This document shows positions 1 to 8,790 of a stretch of 12,180 nt of DNA, piece by piece. Source of the DNA: Gemmatimonadota bacterium (GTDB lineage Bacteria > GCA-2686955). Every line of letters begins with the position of its first letter. Positions within the stretch are counted from its first letter, which is position 1. The translations under genes and the position numbers were made by a program. The notes under the pieces are model-generated. The model was not told the DNA's origin, ran no database searches, and was given only the letters and a program-made list of their open reading frames with translations. The stretch lies in NCBI GenBank assembly GCA_002686955.1, contig NYZA01000265.1, positions 1 to 12,180 of the forward strand. The letters are read 5' to 3'.

Positions 1-310
1 CACGCCTCCGCGCGAAACGGTGCGAAGCACCGCCAGGGCACGAATCTGCGCCGCCTCGCGACGAAGGTTGGTGAGAAATGCGGGCTAGCCGGACACGCGG
101 CACGTGTCCGGCAAGACACGTTTCCGCGTCCACTAGATTCGCTCATCCCACGCGACTCACTGCTCTACAGACACTTGCGCCGGCACTGCCAACATGGCCG
201 GCCCCTTGCGAAGTGGACCCGCACCGGACCTCTCGCGAAAGAGGTCGCGACCAGCCCCGCTTCGGAGATCTTCTCCCTTCCGCGGATGCTGTTCCCAACC
301 GGAGAGCACC
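1..310. other. Gene-free 5' stretch of the window
   Basis: No reading frame here has a recognisable product. Several frames stay open only because of the high GC content. The hairpin at 88-112 and the Shine-Dalgarno sequence of the TPR gene at 301-306 are the only features seen. The first 85 bases could be the tail of a mobile element or of a gene lying to the left of the window. Confidence 0.4.
88..112. repeat. Perfect 10-bp inverted repeat (hairpin), REP-like
   Basis: GCCGGACACG at 88-97 pairs with CGTGTCCGGC at 103-112 around a 5-nt loop. A second, imperfect hairpin (GACACG, TTTC, CGCGTC) follows at 115-130. The pair lies in a gene-free stretch, with no T-run for an intrinsic terminator. 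It resembles small palindromic repeats of the REP/BIME type or the end of an insertion sequence. The preceding bases GGTGAGAAATGCGG (70-83) recall the terminal region of IS1380-type elements, but that rests on memory only. The function is unknown. Confidence 0.5.
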
Positions 311-1099
311 ATGTCTCATCTCGGCAACCCGCAACAAGCCGGCCTCACCCTCCTGATATCGGCCACCACCGCCGTGGCCCAGATCGGAAGCTTCGAGTCG
401 GGCACCAGAGCATTTCGATCGGGCGACTTCGAAGAGGCGGTCGAGCAATTCGACGCCTACCGCAACGAGCACCCCTCCAACCCCTGGGGCCACTACATGT
501 GCGCGCTCGCCGAGCAGCGGAGCGGCGACCTCGAGGCGGCGGCGGCCGACTACCGGCGGGCGATCGAAATCCAGCCGGCTCTGGTCAAGGCCCACCGCAA
601 CCTCGCCCGCGTCGAGCTCGATCGCGGCCGGCCCGATTCCGCGCTCGCGCCTGCTCAGCAGGCAACGGAGATCGATCCCGAGAGCGCCCAATCCTGGCGG
701 GTCCTCGGGAGGGTCCACCACAGCCTCGGCGCCACCGAGGAAGCGACACTCGACTACGAACGCTCCCTCGAAATCGAACCCGCCGACGGCTGGACCCTGA
801 ACAACCTCGGTTACCTCAAGCTCCAGAACAACGACGCCGCGGGCGCCCGTCCCCTCCTGGAGCGAGCCGCGGAGCTGCTCCCCGATGAGGCGGTGGTGCA
901 GAACAACCTCGGTGTCGCTTTCGAACGCTGCGGAGACCGGGCCGCCTCGGCCGAAGCTTATGCCCGCGGCGCCGAGCTCGGATCCGTGAAAGCGCGGGCC
1001 AGTCTCACCAGGGTCTGGATCGGTGTCGATCGCCCGCGGGGAGAGCAGGGTGACGATGCCGTGCTGCGGATCAGCCAAAAAGGCGTCCGATCGTTCTGA
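311..1099 (+). CDS. Tetratricopeptide repeat (TPR) protein, probably exported
   Basis: The 262-residue protein is made almost wholly of TPR units, roughly residues 28-235, about six repeats. Typical A-x-Y and A-x-x-P spacing is visible, for example GHYMCALAEQRSGDLEAA, and VLGRVHHSLGATEEA further on. TPR proteins are protein-protein interaction scaffolds; no catalytic domain is present and the partner is unknown. The start at 311 was chosen because GGAGAG lies 4 bases upstream (301-306). The frame is open further upstream to 194, but that extension is Arg/Pro-rich shadow sequence. Residues 10-23 (AGLTLLISATTAVA) look like a short signal-peptide core with an AVA-Q cleavage site, although the N-region lacks the usual basic residues. 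The last 25-30 residues, after the final repeat, no longer look like TPR and may mark a changed or truncated C-terminus. The gene converges on the M61 remnant. Confidence 0.8.
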   Translation: MSHLGNPQQAGLTLLISATTAVAQIGSFESGTRAFRSGDFEEAVEQFDAYRNEHPSNPWGHYMCALAEQRSGDLEAAAADYRRAIEIQPALVKAHRNLARVELDRGRPDSALAPAQQATEIDPESAQSWRVLGRVHHSLGATEEATLDYERSLEIEPADGWTLNNLGYLKLQNNDAAGARPLLERAAELLPDEAVVQNNLGVAFERCGDRAASAEAYARGAELGSVKARASLTRVWIGVDRPRGEQGDDAVLRISQKGVRSF

Positions 1100-1200
1100 T
1101 CGCCCGCCTCCAAATCCGATCTCGACCATCGGCGGACGGTGGTGTCTCACTTGCTCGCGCCTCGCGGCAAGGTGGGGGCACCACCGCGAGCCTCACGACC

Positions 1201-1933
1201 TCAGCCCTGCACCCCCAATGTTCCGAGGTCCTCCCCCAACCACCCCCGAAGCAGCTCCATCGCTTCAATCGACGGCGAATCGACCTTCTCCACGCGGTAT
1301 TGATCCGCCGGCCACGGTGCCAGAACAAGCTCCACCTCGCGCAACATTCCATGTCGCGCCAAAGTGATGCTGATCTTCTGTCCCGATCGACGCTCCATGA
1401 ACCGCTCCCGCGGTCCCTCCTCCGTCCAGGCTCGATGCCCGTTGATGGCGATGATCTCGTCACCCACATAGACCCCTGCCCGCGCCGCCGGCGTATCGAC
1501 CCGTACTCGGCTCACGATGGCTCGGCCCGGCTTGTCTCGCACATCGATCCCGATCTGGCCTCCCGGCGGAAGCCCATCGCCCTGCGCCCGCTTCCACCCC
1601 GGAACGACCCGTAGACCGAAGGGCGTCAAGTGGCGCTCGAAATCGATCTGATCGGGAGCTCCGTCGATCTTGATTCGCCACACATTCTTGGAGATCTTGT
1701 AGACCGGAATCGCCCCCTCCGGTCCACGAGCCTCGACCTCGTGCACGTGGCGAGAGTACTCGCGTACGAGAGTAGGAACCCGGAGTCCAGATCGGCATGA
1801 TCAGATCGAGGACGGGACCTGCCGGCGCAGGAACCATCATTTCGACCGAGATCAAGTTGCGATGCACATCGGGAGAAGACACACGGTATCGCGTAGCATG
1901 GGCGACCGGGGCGTCGCTCGAATCTCGTTTCAC
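1201..1933 (-). pseudogene. M61 (glycyl aminopeptidase-like) peptidase, internally deleted and frameshifted
   Basis: M61 peptidases are about 600-residue zinc metallopeptidases: an N-terminal beta domain, a thermolysin-like catalytic domain with HEXXH, then a PDZ domain. Here a GTG start at 1931-1933 has a strong GGAGGAG Shine-Dalgarno sequence at 1940-1946. The N-terminal signature MPIWTPGSYS is followed, after one extra base near 1770, by VREYSRHVHEVEA in another frame. That block normally continues PGSY directly. The frame then reads YKISKNVWRIKI (still N-domain) and passes straight to IDFERHLTPFGLRV and a PDZ domain (GIDVRDK, AARAGVYVGDEIIAINGHRAW), ending near the usual M61 C-terminus. 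The whole catalytic domain, including HEXXH, is absent. Corrected length is about 243 residues against about 600. It starts 25 bases after typA ends, so it probably was once co-transcribed with it. It cannot be an active peptidase. Confidence 0.8.
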
Positions 1934-1958
1934 CAGAATCTCCTCCGGGGTTGTGCGT

Positions 1959-3764
<1,806 letters not shown>

Positions 3765-3984
3765 GGGGGCGTCTTTCGATGGAGATGCGGCGTGTACGAG
3801 CGAAAACGAAGCGAACGGCACAGCATGACAGATACCACGCTTATCCTTCACTGCAATCCTCACCGAAGGCCCACCATGCTCACCACCCGCCAGCAAACCG
3901 CCACCGCTCTCGTCGTCCTGGGCCACATCCTCCACACCCCGGCCGCTCCCGCGCCCGTCTCACGAACATCCAAGAGCGCGCATA
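3765..3984. other. Intergenic stretch upstream of typA
   Basis: About 220 bases separate the chosen typA start from the deiminase remnant. On the minus strand the typA frame is open to 3935. On the plus strand an ATG at 3876 opens a short hydrophobic stretch (TALVVLGHILHTPAAPA) that could be the relic of a signal peptide from the deiminase gene. It cannot be joined in frame with the C-terminal piece at 3985. No clear promoter was recognised. Confidence 0.3.
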
Positions 3985-4143
3985 ATGACCGGCTTCGCCG
4001 AACCCGCGTGGGACGAAGCGGCCCGCCAACGGGTCGAGGAGCTCTTCCCCGATCGCGACGGTCATATCGTCGACACGCGGGAGCTCTGGTACTGGGGCGG
4101 CGGCATCCACTGCGTGACGAACGACCAGCCCGCGGGAAGCTGA
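3985..4143 (+). pseudogene. C-terminal remnant of an agmatine/peptidylarginine deiminase
   Basis: The 52 codons from ATG 3985 to TGA 4141-4143 contain VEELFPDRDGHIVDTREL and then GGGIHCVTNDQPAG. The end of the agmatine deiminase/PAD-type family reads like this: a short helix, FPxRxVVGIDxREL, then the GGGxIHCxT loop carrying the catalytic cysteine, usually followed by QQQP. These enzymes hydrolyse guanidino groups (agmatine to N-carbamoylputrescine) and are about 340-370 residues long. Nothing resembling the first 300 residues is found upstream, so only the last exon-like slice remains. The ATG is in the right frame but is probably an internal methionine. It lies between typA and frr on the opposite strand to both. 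Confidence 0.65.
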
Positions 4144-4155
4144 CCCGGATCGAGA

Positions 4156-4713
4156 TCAGATCTCCAAGAGCTCCGTCTCTTTCGCCGTCGTGAGCTCATC
4201 GATCTGCTTCACGAAGCGATCGGTCAGCTTCTGAATCTGATCCAGACCGTCGTGCATCAAGTCCTCCGAGAGATCTCCCGCCTTCACTCCCGCCTTGAGC
4301 TTCTCGTTCGCCTCACGACGCACCGAACGGATCGAAACCCGACCGTCCTCGGCCATCTTCTTGACCATCTTCACCAGATCGCGCCGCCGCTCCTCGGTGA
4401 GCTGAGGGATCGCCAGCCGGATCACCGACCCGTCGTTCGATGGGTTCAGACCGAGGTCGGCCACCATGATCGCTTTCTCGATGTCCTTGATCGTCGACTT
4501 GTCCCAGGGCTGAATCACGATCAAGCGCGGCTCCGGCACCGTAATCGTCGCCACCTGATTGAGCGGCATGGAGGAGCCGTACGCCTCCACGCGAACTCCG
4601 TCGACGAGCGCGGTCGTCGCCTTGCCTGAGCGCAAGCGCGCGAACTCGTTTTGAGCGTGCTCGATGGCGTTGGTCATGCTCTCTTCGGCTTCGAAGCAAA
4701 CCTCGTCGATCAT
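4156..4713 (-). CDS. frr: Ribosome recycling factor
   Basis: RRF, with EF-G, splits post-termination ribosomes so that subunits can be reused. The 185-residue product has the normal family length. It has the family features: an N-terminal helix ending in [14 protein letters not shown], the central [19 protein letters not shown], the block [16 protein letters not shown], and near the middle [11 protein letters not shown]. The ATG at 4711-4713 overlaps the pyrH stop as ATGA, so translation is likely coupled to pyrH. This pyrH-frr order is widely conserved in bacteria. It is the last gene of the translation operon; the stop at 4156 is followed by the deiminase remnant on the opposite strand. Confidence 0.96.
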   Translation of the reverse strand: MIDEVCFEAEESMTNAIEHAQNEFARLRSGKATTALVDGVRVEAYGSSMPLNQVATITVPEPRLIVIQPWDKSTIKDIEKAIMVADLGLNPSNDGSVIRLAIPQLTEERRRDLVKMVKKMAEDGRVSIRSVRREANEKLKAGVKAGDLSEDLMHDGLDQIQKLTDRFVKQIDELTTAKETELLEI

Positions 4714-5441
4714 TGCGAGTCCTCCTTCACGAGCGTTCCGATCTCTTCGCCGAGAACGATCTTTCTGATATTCCCTCGCTCACCGATCTTGAACACCACC
4801 ATTTTCAGCCGGTTGTCCATGGAGAGGGAAAAAGCGGTCGAATCCATCACGCGCAGCCGGTTCTTGATCGCATCCATGTAGGTGAGGGTGCGCAGGCGTT
4901 TCGCGTTCGGATCGAGGACGGGGTCGGCGGTGTACACGCCGTCGACATTGGTGCCTTTCAAGATCGCGTCGGCGTCGATCTCCGCCGCCCGCAGCACGGC
5001 CGCTGTATCGGTCGTGAAGAAGGGGTTCCCCGTGCCGGCCGCGAAGATCAGCACACGCCCCTTCTCGAGATGGCGCATCGCGCGGCGACGAATATAAGGC
5101 TCGGCGACCTCCTTGATATGGAGCGCCGACTGCAAACGGGTCTCGCAGCCTCGCCTTTCGAGCGCCGCCTGGAGCGCGATGGCGTTGATCACGGTCGCCA
5201 GCATGCCCATATAGTCGCCGTAGACTCGCTCCATCCCCTCGGCGGTTCCCGCGAGACCGCGGAAGATGTTCCCCCCACCGAGCACGATCGCGATCTCTAC
5301 TCCGAGCTTACGCACGTCGTCGATCTCGGCGGCCATCAGATCAAGGGTGCCCTGGTCGATGCCGTGGCCGCTCTCGCCGCCCATGACCTCGCCGCTCAGC
5401 TTGAGTAGTATGCGTCGGTAGATCGGCGCGGGTTCGGGCAT
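4710..5441 (-). CDS. pyrH: Uridylate (UMP) kinase
   Basis: PyrH phosphorylates UMP to UDP with ATP. It is a hexameric, amino-acid-kinase-fold enzyme of pyrimidine nucleotide synthesis, regulated by GTP and UTP in many bacteria. The 243-residue protein shows [13 protein letters not shown] at the N-terminus (P-loop-like lysine and glycines), the glycine-rich LGGGNIFRG, the nucleotide-binding region [16 protein letters not shown], and [15 protein letters not shown]. Start ATG 5439-5441 is preceded by AGGAAAGAG about 5 bases away. It follows tsf by 49 bases and overlaps frr by 4 bases, which makes a coupled tsf-pyrH-frr block. Confidence 0.96.
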   Translation of the reverse strand: MPEPAPIYRRILLKLSGEVMGGESGHGIDQGTLDLMAAEIDDVRKLGVEIAIVLGGGNIFRGLAGTAEGMERVYGDYMGMLATVINAIALQAALERRGCETRLQSALHIKEVAEPYIRRRAMRHLEKGRVLIFAAGTGNPFFTTDTAAVLRAAEIDADAILKGTNVDGVYTADPVLDPNAKRLRTLTYMDAIKNRLRVMDSTAFSLSMDNRLKMVVFKIGERGNIRKIVLGEEIGTLVKEDSQ

Positions 5442-5490
5442 CTATTCTCTTTCCTGTTGGGCCCGGGAGCTCGACCGCCCGCGGACCGAG

Positions 5491-6090
5491 CTACTCCCCG
5501 AGCGCGAACCTGCTGAAACGCCGAACCGAGAGGTTCTCGCCGAGCTTCGCGGCCGCATCGGTCACCAGGGCCTCGACCGTTACTCCGCCTGACGGATCGC
5601 GAACATCGATCTGCTCGAGCAGACAGATCTCTCGATACCATTTATCCATCTTGCCGTCGATGATCTTCTCGATCACCGCTTCCGGCTTTCCAGTCTCTCG
5701 GGCCTGCTGGGCGTAGATCTCGCGCTCCCGATCGACCGCATCCTGGGCGAGCTCCTCGCGCCGCACCACCAGCGGATTGCAAGCCGCGACCTGCATCGCC
5801 AACGACTTGGCCAGGCGCTGAAAATCATCGGTTCGAGCCACAAAGTCGGTCTCGCAGTTCAGCTCGATCAACACGCCGAGTCGCGATCCGGGGTGGATAT
5901 AGGAGATCACCGCACCTTCGTTGGTCTCTCTCCCCGCGCGCTTCGCCGCCGACGCGGCACCCTTTTGGCGAAGCAGGTCGACCGCCTGCTCCATGTCACC
6001 GCTCGTCTCGGTTAGTGCTCGCTTGCAATCCATCATGCCGGCCCCGGTGCGGTCCCGCAGCTCTTTGACGGTCGATGCCGTGATCGTCAT
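5491..6090 (-). CDS. tsf: Translation elongation factor Ts (short form)
   Basis: EF-Ts exchanges GDP for GTP on EF-Tu. The 199-residue protein has the N-terminal UBA-like domain (VKELRDRTGAGMMDCKRAL) and the core motif CETDFVAR that pries the nucleotide site of EF-Tu. It ends after a single core subdomain. It is closer to the compact Thermus type (about 196 residues) than to the about 280-residue E. coli type, and this short form is normal in several phyla. The ATG at 6088-6090 has CTTCGGAG upstream. It lies 80 bases after rpsB, with an inverted repeat between the two. Confidence 0.95.
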   Translation of the reverse strand: MTITASTVKELRDRTGAGMMDCKRALTETSGDMEQAVDLLRQKGAASAAKRAGRETNEGAVISYIHPGSRLGVLIELNCETDFVARTDDFQRLAKSLAMQVAACNPLVVRREELAQDAVDREREIYAQQARETGKPEAVIEKIIDGKMDKWYREICLLEQIDVRDPSGGVTVEALVTDAAAKLGENLSVRRFSRFALGE

Positions 6091-6106
6091 GTCCAGTCTC
6101 CGAAGA

Positions 6107-6143
6107 CGCCGCCCACGGAATCGATCCCACGATCGGGGCGGCG
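6107..6143. promoter_or_regulatory. Two-part stem-loop between rpsB and tsf
   Basis: CGCCGCCC (6107-6114) pairs with GGGCGGCG (6136-6143). Inside it CGATC (6122-6126) pairs with GATCG (6131-6135) across a CCAC loop. The transcript of the minus strand can therefore form a 13-bp stem with a 7-nt bulge, just ahead of the tsf ribosome-binding site. No U-run follows on the minus strand, so it is unlikely to be a full terminator. It could be an RNA-processing or attenuation element that sets the S2 to EF-Ts ratio. The structure is seen; the role is inferred. Confidence 0.4.
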
Positions 6144-6170
6144 CGATTTCTGTTGAAATGAAGGTCGGGG

Positions 6171-7307
6171 TTAGCTCGTCCGCTCTTCCGGCTCTTCGGC
6201 GCTCGCCTCTTCGGCCGGGCTCTCCTCGGGAGCGGCCTCTTCGCCGGCGCTCGCCTCGGCCGGCGCTTCCTCGGTCTCGGTGGGCTCGTCGGTCGAGACC
6301 TGCTCGGCGGCAGGCGAGTCCAGATCGACCACCGGCTCCGACTCCTGGGCCACCTCGATCGGAGCCTCGACCGCAGCCTCCACCATCTCGGCCGAAGGCG
6401 CCGTCTCCTCGACCACCGGCGCCGCGGCGGTCTCTTCGGCGCCGGCTTCCGCTTGCGCCCCCTCCTCGGCGGTGGCCGATTCGGTCAGTGCGGCTTCCAG
6501 CTCACCGTCCTCGCTCTTCGCATCGAAATCGAAATCGCCGGCGTCGTGCCGCCCCGCGATCACCGCATCGGCGATCGCCTTGGTCACGACACTAATCGAG
6601 CGGACGGCGTCGTCGTTCGCGGGAATCGGAAAGTCGATCTCGGTCGGATCGCAGTTCGTATCGACGATCGCGATGACCGGGATCCCCAGCTTGCGGCTCT
6701 CCTTGACGGCAATCGTTTCCTTTCGGGTGTCGACAACGAAAACCACCGTGGGCAGATCGACCATCGCTTTCACGCCCCGCAGAACCCTCGAGAGCTTCTC
6801 ATGCTCGCGCTTGAGCATCAGCCGCTCCTTCTTCGTGAGGCTGTGGAAGCTCCGATCCTCTTCCATATGCTCGAGCCGCTTCATCTTGTCGACGGAGACT
6901 TTGATCGTCGCGTAGTTGGTCAAGAAGCCGCCGAGCCAGCGCTCGGTGACGAAGAACATCCCGCAACGTTCCGCCTCGGCTACGACCGTCTCCTGCGCCT
7001 GGCGCTTCGTCCCCACGAAGAGCACCTTGCCACCCTTGCGAGCATGCTCTCGCACGAAGGCGGTCGCTTGCCGCAATCGCACCTGCGTCTTGCGCAGATC
7101 GATGATGTGGATCCCGTTCCGCTTTCCGAAGATGTAGCGGCGCATCTTCGGATTCCAGCGCTTGGTCTGGTGGCCGAAATGGGCGCCGGCTTCCAGCAGA
7201 TCTCTTGCGGTGACCTCGGTGGCGGTCTCAGTGGCGGCCTCAGTGGCGGTCTCAGTGACGGTCTCAGTGACGGTCTCGGTGACGGTCTCAGTGGCGGTCT
7301 CGGACAT
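6171..7307 (-). CDS. rpsB: 30S ribosomal protein S2, with repetitive N-terminus and long acidic C-terminal tail
   Basis: S2 binds the 30S head-body junction and helps place S1 and the mRNA. The family core runs from about residue 34 (RDLLEAGAHFGHQTKRWNPK) through YIFGKRNGIHIIDL, FVGTKRQAQ, ERWLGGFLTNYATI and DPTEIDFPIPANDDAVRSI to about 252. Start ATG 7305-7307 is chosen because CCAGGAG lies 6 bases upstream; an in-frame ATG at 7377-7379 has none. The 378-residue product is far longer than usual (about 240-270). Residues 3-31 are a Glu-Thr-Ala/Val-Thr repeat, and residues 253-378 form an Ala/Glu/Pro-rich acidic tail with almost no basic residues. Acidic S2 tails occur in several phyla; the N-terminal repeat is rarer. 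It is second upstream of pyrH, as in many bacteria. Confidence 0.94.
   Translation of the reverse strand: MSETATETVTETVTETVTETATEAATETATEVTARDLLEAGAHFGHQTKRWNPKMRRYIFGKRNGIHIIDLRKTQVRLRQATAFVREHARKGGKVLFVGTKRQAQETVVAEAERCGMFFVTERWLGGFLTNYATIKVSVDKMKRLEHMEEDRSFHSLTKKERLMLKREHEKLSRVLRGVKAMVDLPTVVFVVDTRKETIAVKESRKLGIPVIAIVDTNCDPTEIDFPIPANDDAVRSISVVTKAIADAVIAGRHDAGDFDFDAKSEDGELEAALTESATAEEGAQAEAGAEETAAAPVVEETAPSAEMVEAAVEAPIEVAQESEPVVDLDSPAAEQVSTDEPTETEEAPAEASAGEEAAPEESPAEEASAEEPEERTS
7215..7301 (-). repeat. 12-bp tandem repeat inside the 5' end of rpsB
   Basis: Seven full copies and a partial copy of a 12-base unit of the type GAGACCGTCACT run through codons 3-33 of rpsB and encode E-T-(A/V)-T. 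Units differ by a few T/C or T/C-G changes (ETAT, ETVT three times, ETAT, EAAT, ETAT). Because the unit is a multiple of three bases, slippage changes the repeat number without breaking the frame. Confidence 0.9.
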
Positions 7308-7400
7308 AGTCGGCTCCTGGGGTTGTTCCTGGAAGGCCCGCTCGGCCGCCGAGGATGGCTCGGCGACACCCCAATGCACTCATGGACCTTCGCGGTTTGC

Positions 7401-7419
7401 GCGGCCCCGATCGGGCCGC
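7401..7419. promoter_or_regulatory. Stem-loop between rpsI and rpsB
   Basis: GCGGCCC (7401-7407) and GGGCCGC (7413-7419) form a perfect 7-bp GC stem with a 5-nt loop in the 137-base gap between rpsI and rpsB. On the minus-strand transcript it is followed by GCAAACC rather than a U-run. A partial terminator, a processing site or a leader element for rpsB are all possible. In other bacteria S2 represses rpsB-tsf through the rpsB leader, but the known RNA motif was not recognised here. Confidence 0.35.
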
Positions 7420-7444
7420 ATCGATCGCGGTCGAGAAGTGGAAC

Positions 7445-7840
7445 TCAGCGTTTCGAGAACTGGAACCTGGCGCGCGCGCCCTTCTGACCGTACTTCTTCC
7501 GTTCGACCTGGCGGGCATCGCGGGTGAGGAAGCCCTCGCGCCGCAGAGCCGCGCGATTCCCCTCATCCATCTGGACCAGGGCGCGGGCGATCCCGAGACG
7601 AAGAGCACCGGCTTGCCCGGTCTTCCCTCCGCCGACCACCTTCGCCACGACATCGACGCCGGTCCGCGTCTCCGTCGCCAGAAGGGGCCGCTCGATATCT
7701 TGAACCAGCACTTCGCGATTCAGATAGTCGAGCACCGCGCTGCCGTTGATCGTGATTTCGCCGGTTCCACCGGGGTGAACCCAGACCTTGGCGATCGCCC
7801 GTTTGCGGCGACCCGTCGCTGAGAAAGTAGTCTTCGACAT
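7445..7840 (-). CDS. rpsI: 30S ribosomal protein S9
   Basis: S9 lies in the 30S head; its C-terminal tail reaches the P-site tRNA. The 131-residue product has the family length and motifs: ATGRRKRAIAKVWV near the N-terminus, GTGEITING, VVGGGKTGQAGALRLGIARAL, and the C-terminal RKKYGQKGARARFQFSKR ending in the universally conserved Ser-Lys-Arg. ATG 7838-7840 lies 30 bases after the rplM stop; GAGGAG and AGGGA lie upstream. The rplM-rpsI pair is conserved across bacteria and is normally a single transcription unit. Confidence 0.97.
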   Translation of the reverse strand: MSKTTFSATGRRKRAIAKVWVHPGGTGEITINGSAVLDYLNREVLVQDIERPLLATETRTGVDVVAKVVGGGKTGQAGALRLGIARALVQMDEGNRAALRREGFLTRDARQVERKKYGQKGARARFQFSKR

Positions 7841-7870
7841 TCCCTAGCTTGGCTCCTCGATCTCGAATGT

Positions 7871-8311
7871 TCAGGCCCGGTGCGGAAGCTCGTACGGCTC
7901 CGGCTTCTGGGCCTGATGGGGATGGGTGGCTCCGGCGTAGACGTGCAGCTTCTTGAACATCTTCCGCCCCAGCCGATTCTTCGGCAGCATGCCTTTCACC
8001 GCTCGCTCGACGATCAGCTCGGGGCTCTTCGCCCGAACCGAATCGTAGGTCTGAAAACGCCCCCCGCCCGGCCAGCCGGTATAACGGAAGTACTTCTTCA
8101 GCTCCGCCTTTCGCCCCGTGAGCTTCACCTGATCGGCGTTGAGCACGATGACGTTGTCGCCGTTGTCGACGTGCGGAGTAAAGTTCGGCTTGTGCTTGCC
8201 GCGCAAGAGGCTCGCAACCTGAGTAGAGAGGCGACCGAGGACCATATCGCGGGCATCGATTACCACCCACTTCCGGTCGACGTCCTCCTTGCGCAGGCTC
8301 TGCGTGATCAT
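7871..8311 (-). CDS. rplM: 50S ribosomal protein L13
   Basis: L13 is an early-assembly protein of the large subunit. The 146-residue protein carries the family sequence [17 protein letters not shown], then [37 protein letters not shown] and the C-terminal [17 protein letters not shown] 8309-8311 is chosen because it begins MITQSL and has CCGGAG 5-6 bases upstream. The frame is open upstream to 8386, but those 25 residues do not match L13. It is the first gene of the cluster and has a promoter-like sequence about 100 bases upstream. Confidence 0.97.
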   Translation of the reverse strand: MITQSLRKEDVDRKWVVIDARDMVLGRLSTQVASLLRGKHKPNFTPHVDNGDNVIVLNADQVKLTGRKAELKKYFRYTGWPGGGRFQTYDSVRAKSPELIVERAVKGMLPKNRLGRKMFKKLHVYAGATHPHQAQKPEPYELPHRA

Positions 8312-8412
8312 CTCAGACTCCGGTGGATCGCCGCGCCGCCGATCGGCCGACGCGCGGATGATAGCTTCGCGCCAAGCGAACAACATGAGTCCGCCTATGG
8401 CATAGAAGGAGG

Positions 8413-8442
8413 AGGCTAGCGTCGATGCTCTTCGCCTGTCAA
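8413..8442 (-). promoter_or_regulatory. Possible sigma70-type promoter of the rplM operon
   Basis: On the minus strand TTGACA (8442-8437), a perfect -35 box, is followed after 18 bases by TAGCCT (8418-8413), a weak -10 box with the conserved T, A and final T. A transcript would begin near 8405 and carry an untranslated leader of about 95 bases before the rplM ATG. The position fits the first gene of the operon. The -10 match is only 3 of 6. Confidence 0.4.
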
Positions 8443-8613
8443 CGGTTGGCTCGCCGATTCGTCGACGATTCCGGAGGACCGCGCACTTCGGGGCGGGTCA
8501 CCGTCGAAACGAGTGCCAGGCACGCCCCGTCGCCCCGCGCGCCTCGAACCGGCGGACCTGCAAGGACCGCGGCCAGACCGAGCCTGGCGCGCACCCGCTT
8601 TGCTCAACGCGGC

Positions 8614-8790
8614 TCACTCGGACCTTCCGTACTGCGCGAGCCATTCCCCATTCGACGGCCCACCGTACGCACCCATATCGGAACGTGGTCCATCGGGCAG
8701 TCGCGCCAGTCCAGTCGTTGACGGCCGCGGGGGAGCTCGCCGTGGCCACGGAGCGAAATCGGTTGAAGGAGACGGAAATTGCATCGCCGG
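8614..8790 (-). pseudogene. Decayed C-terminus of a right-handed parallel beta-helix protein
   Basis: On the minus strand one frame reads DGPRSDMGAYGGPSNGEW just before a stop at 8614-8616. An x-DG-x-RxDMGAYGG-P block ends many secreted parallel beta-helix proteins, just after a SPAIDAGDP-type segment. The neighbouring frame, immediately upstream, reads ISVSFNRF and then SSPAAVNDWTGAT, which looks like that preceding segment. The two pieces are therefore probably one sequence split by a frameshift near 8705-8715. No intact start, signal peptide or helix repeats were found upstream. It is a remnant, not a functional gene. Confidence 0.45.

Noticed and set aside
143-1150. Long open frame antisense to the TPR gene
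   Set aside because: The product is low-complexity Gly/Val/Arg-rich with no family signature. It mirrors the GC-rich codons of the TPR gene, which has clear repeats and a ribosome site.
1740-1790. Programmed frameshift rather than a broken M61 gene
   Set aside because: No slippery heptamer or downstream structure was seen, and the catalytic domain is missing anyway, so a corrected product would be inactive.
7401-7419. Intrinsic terminator between rpsI and rpsB
   Set aside because: The hairpin is not followed by a T-run on either strand, so it is listed only as a stem-loop of unknown role.
8515-8525. GTGCCAGGCAC palindrome as an insertion-sequence end
   Set aside because: It is a short 5-1-5 inverted repeat with no transposase or second copy nearby, too little to call an element.
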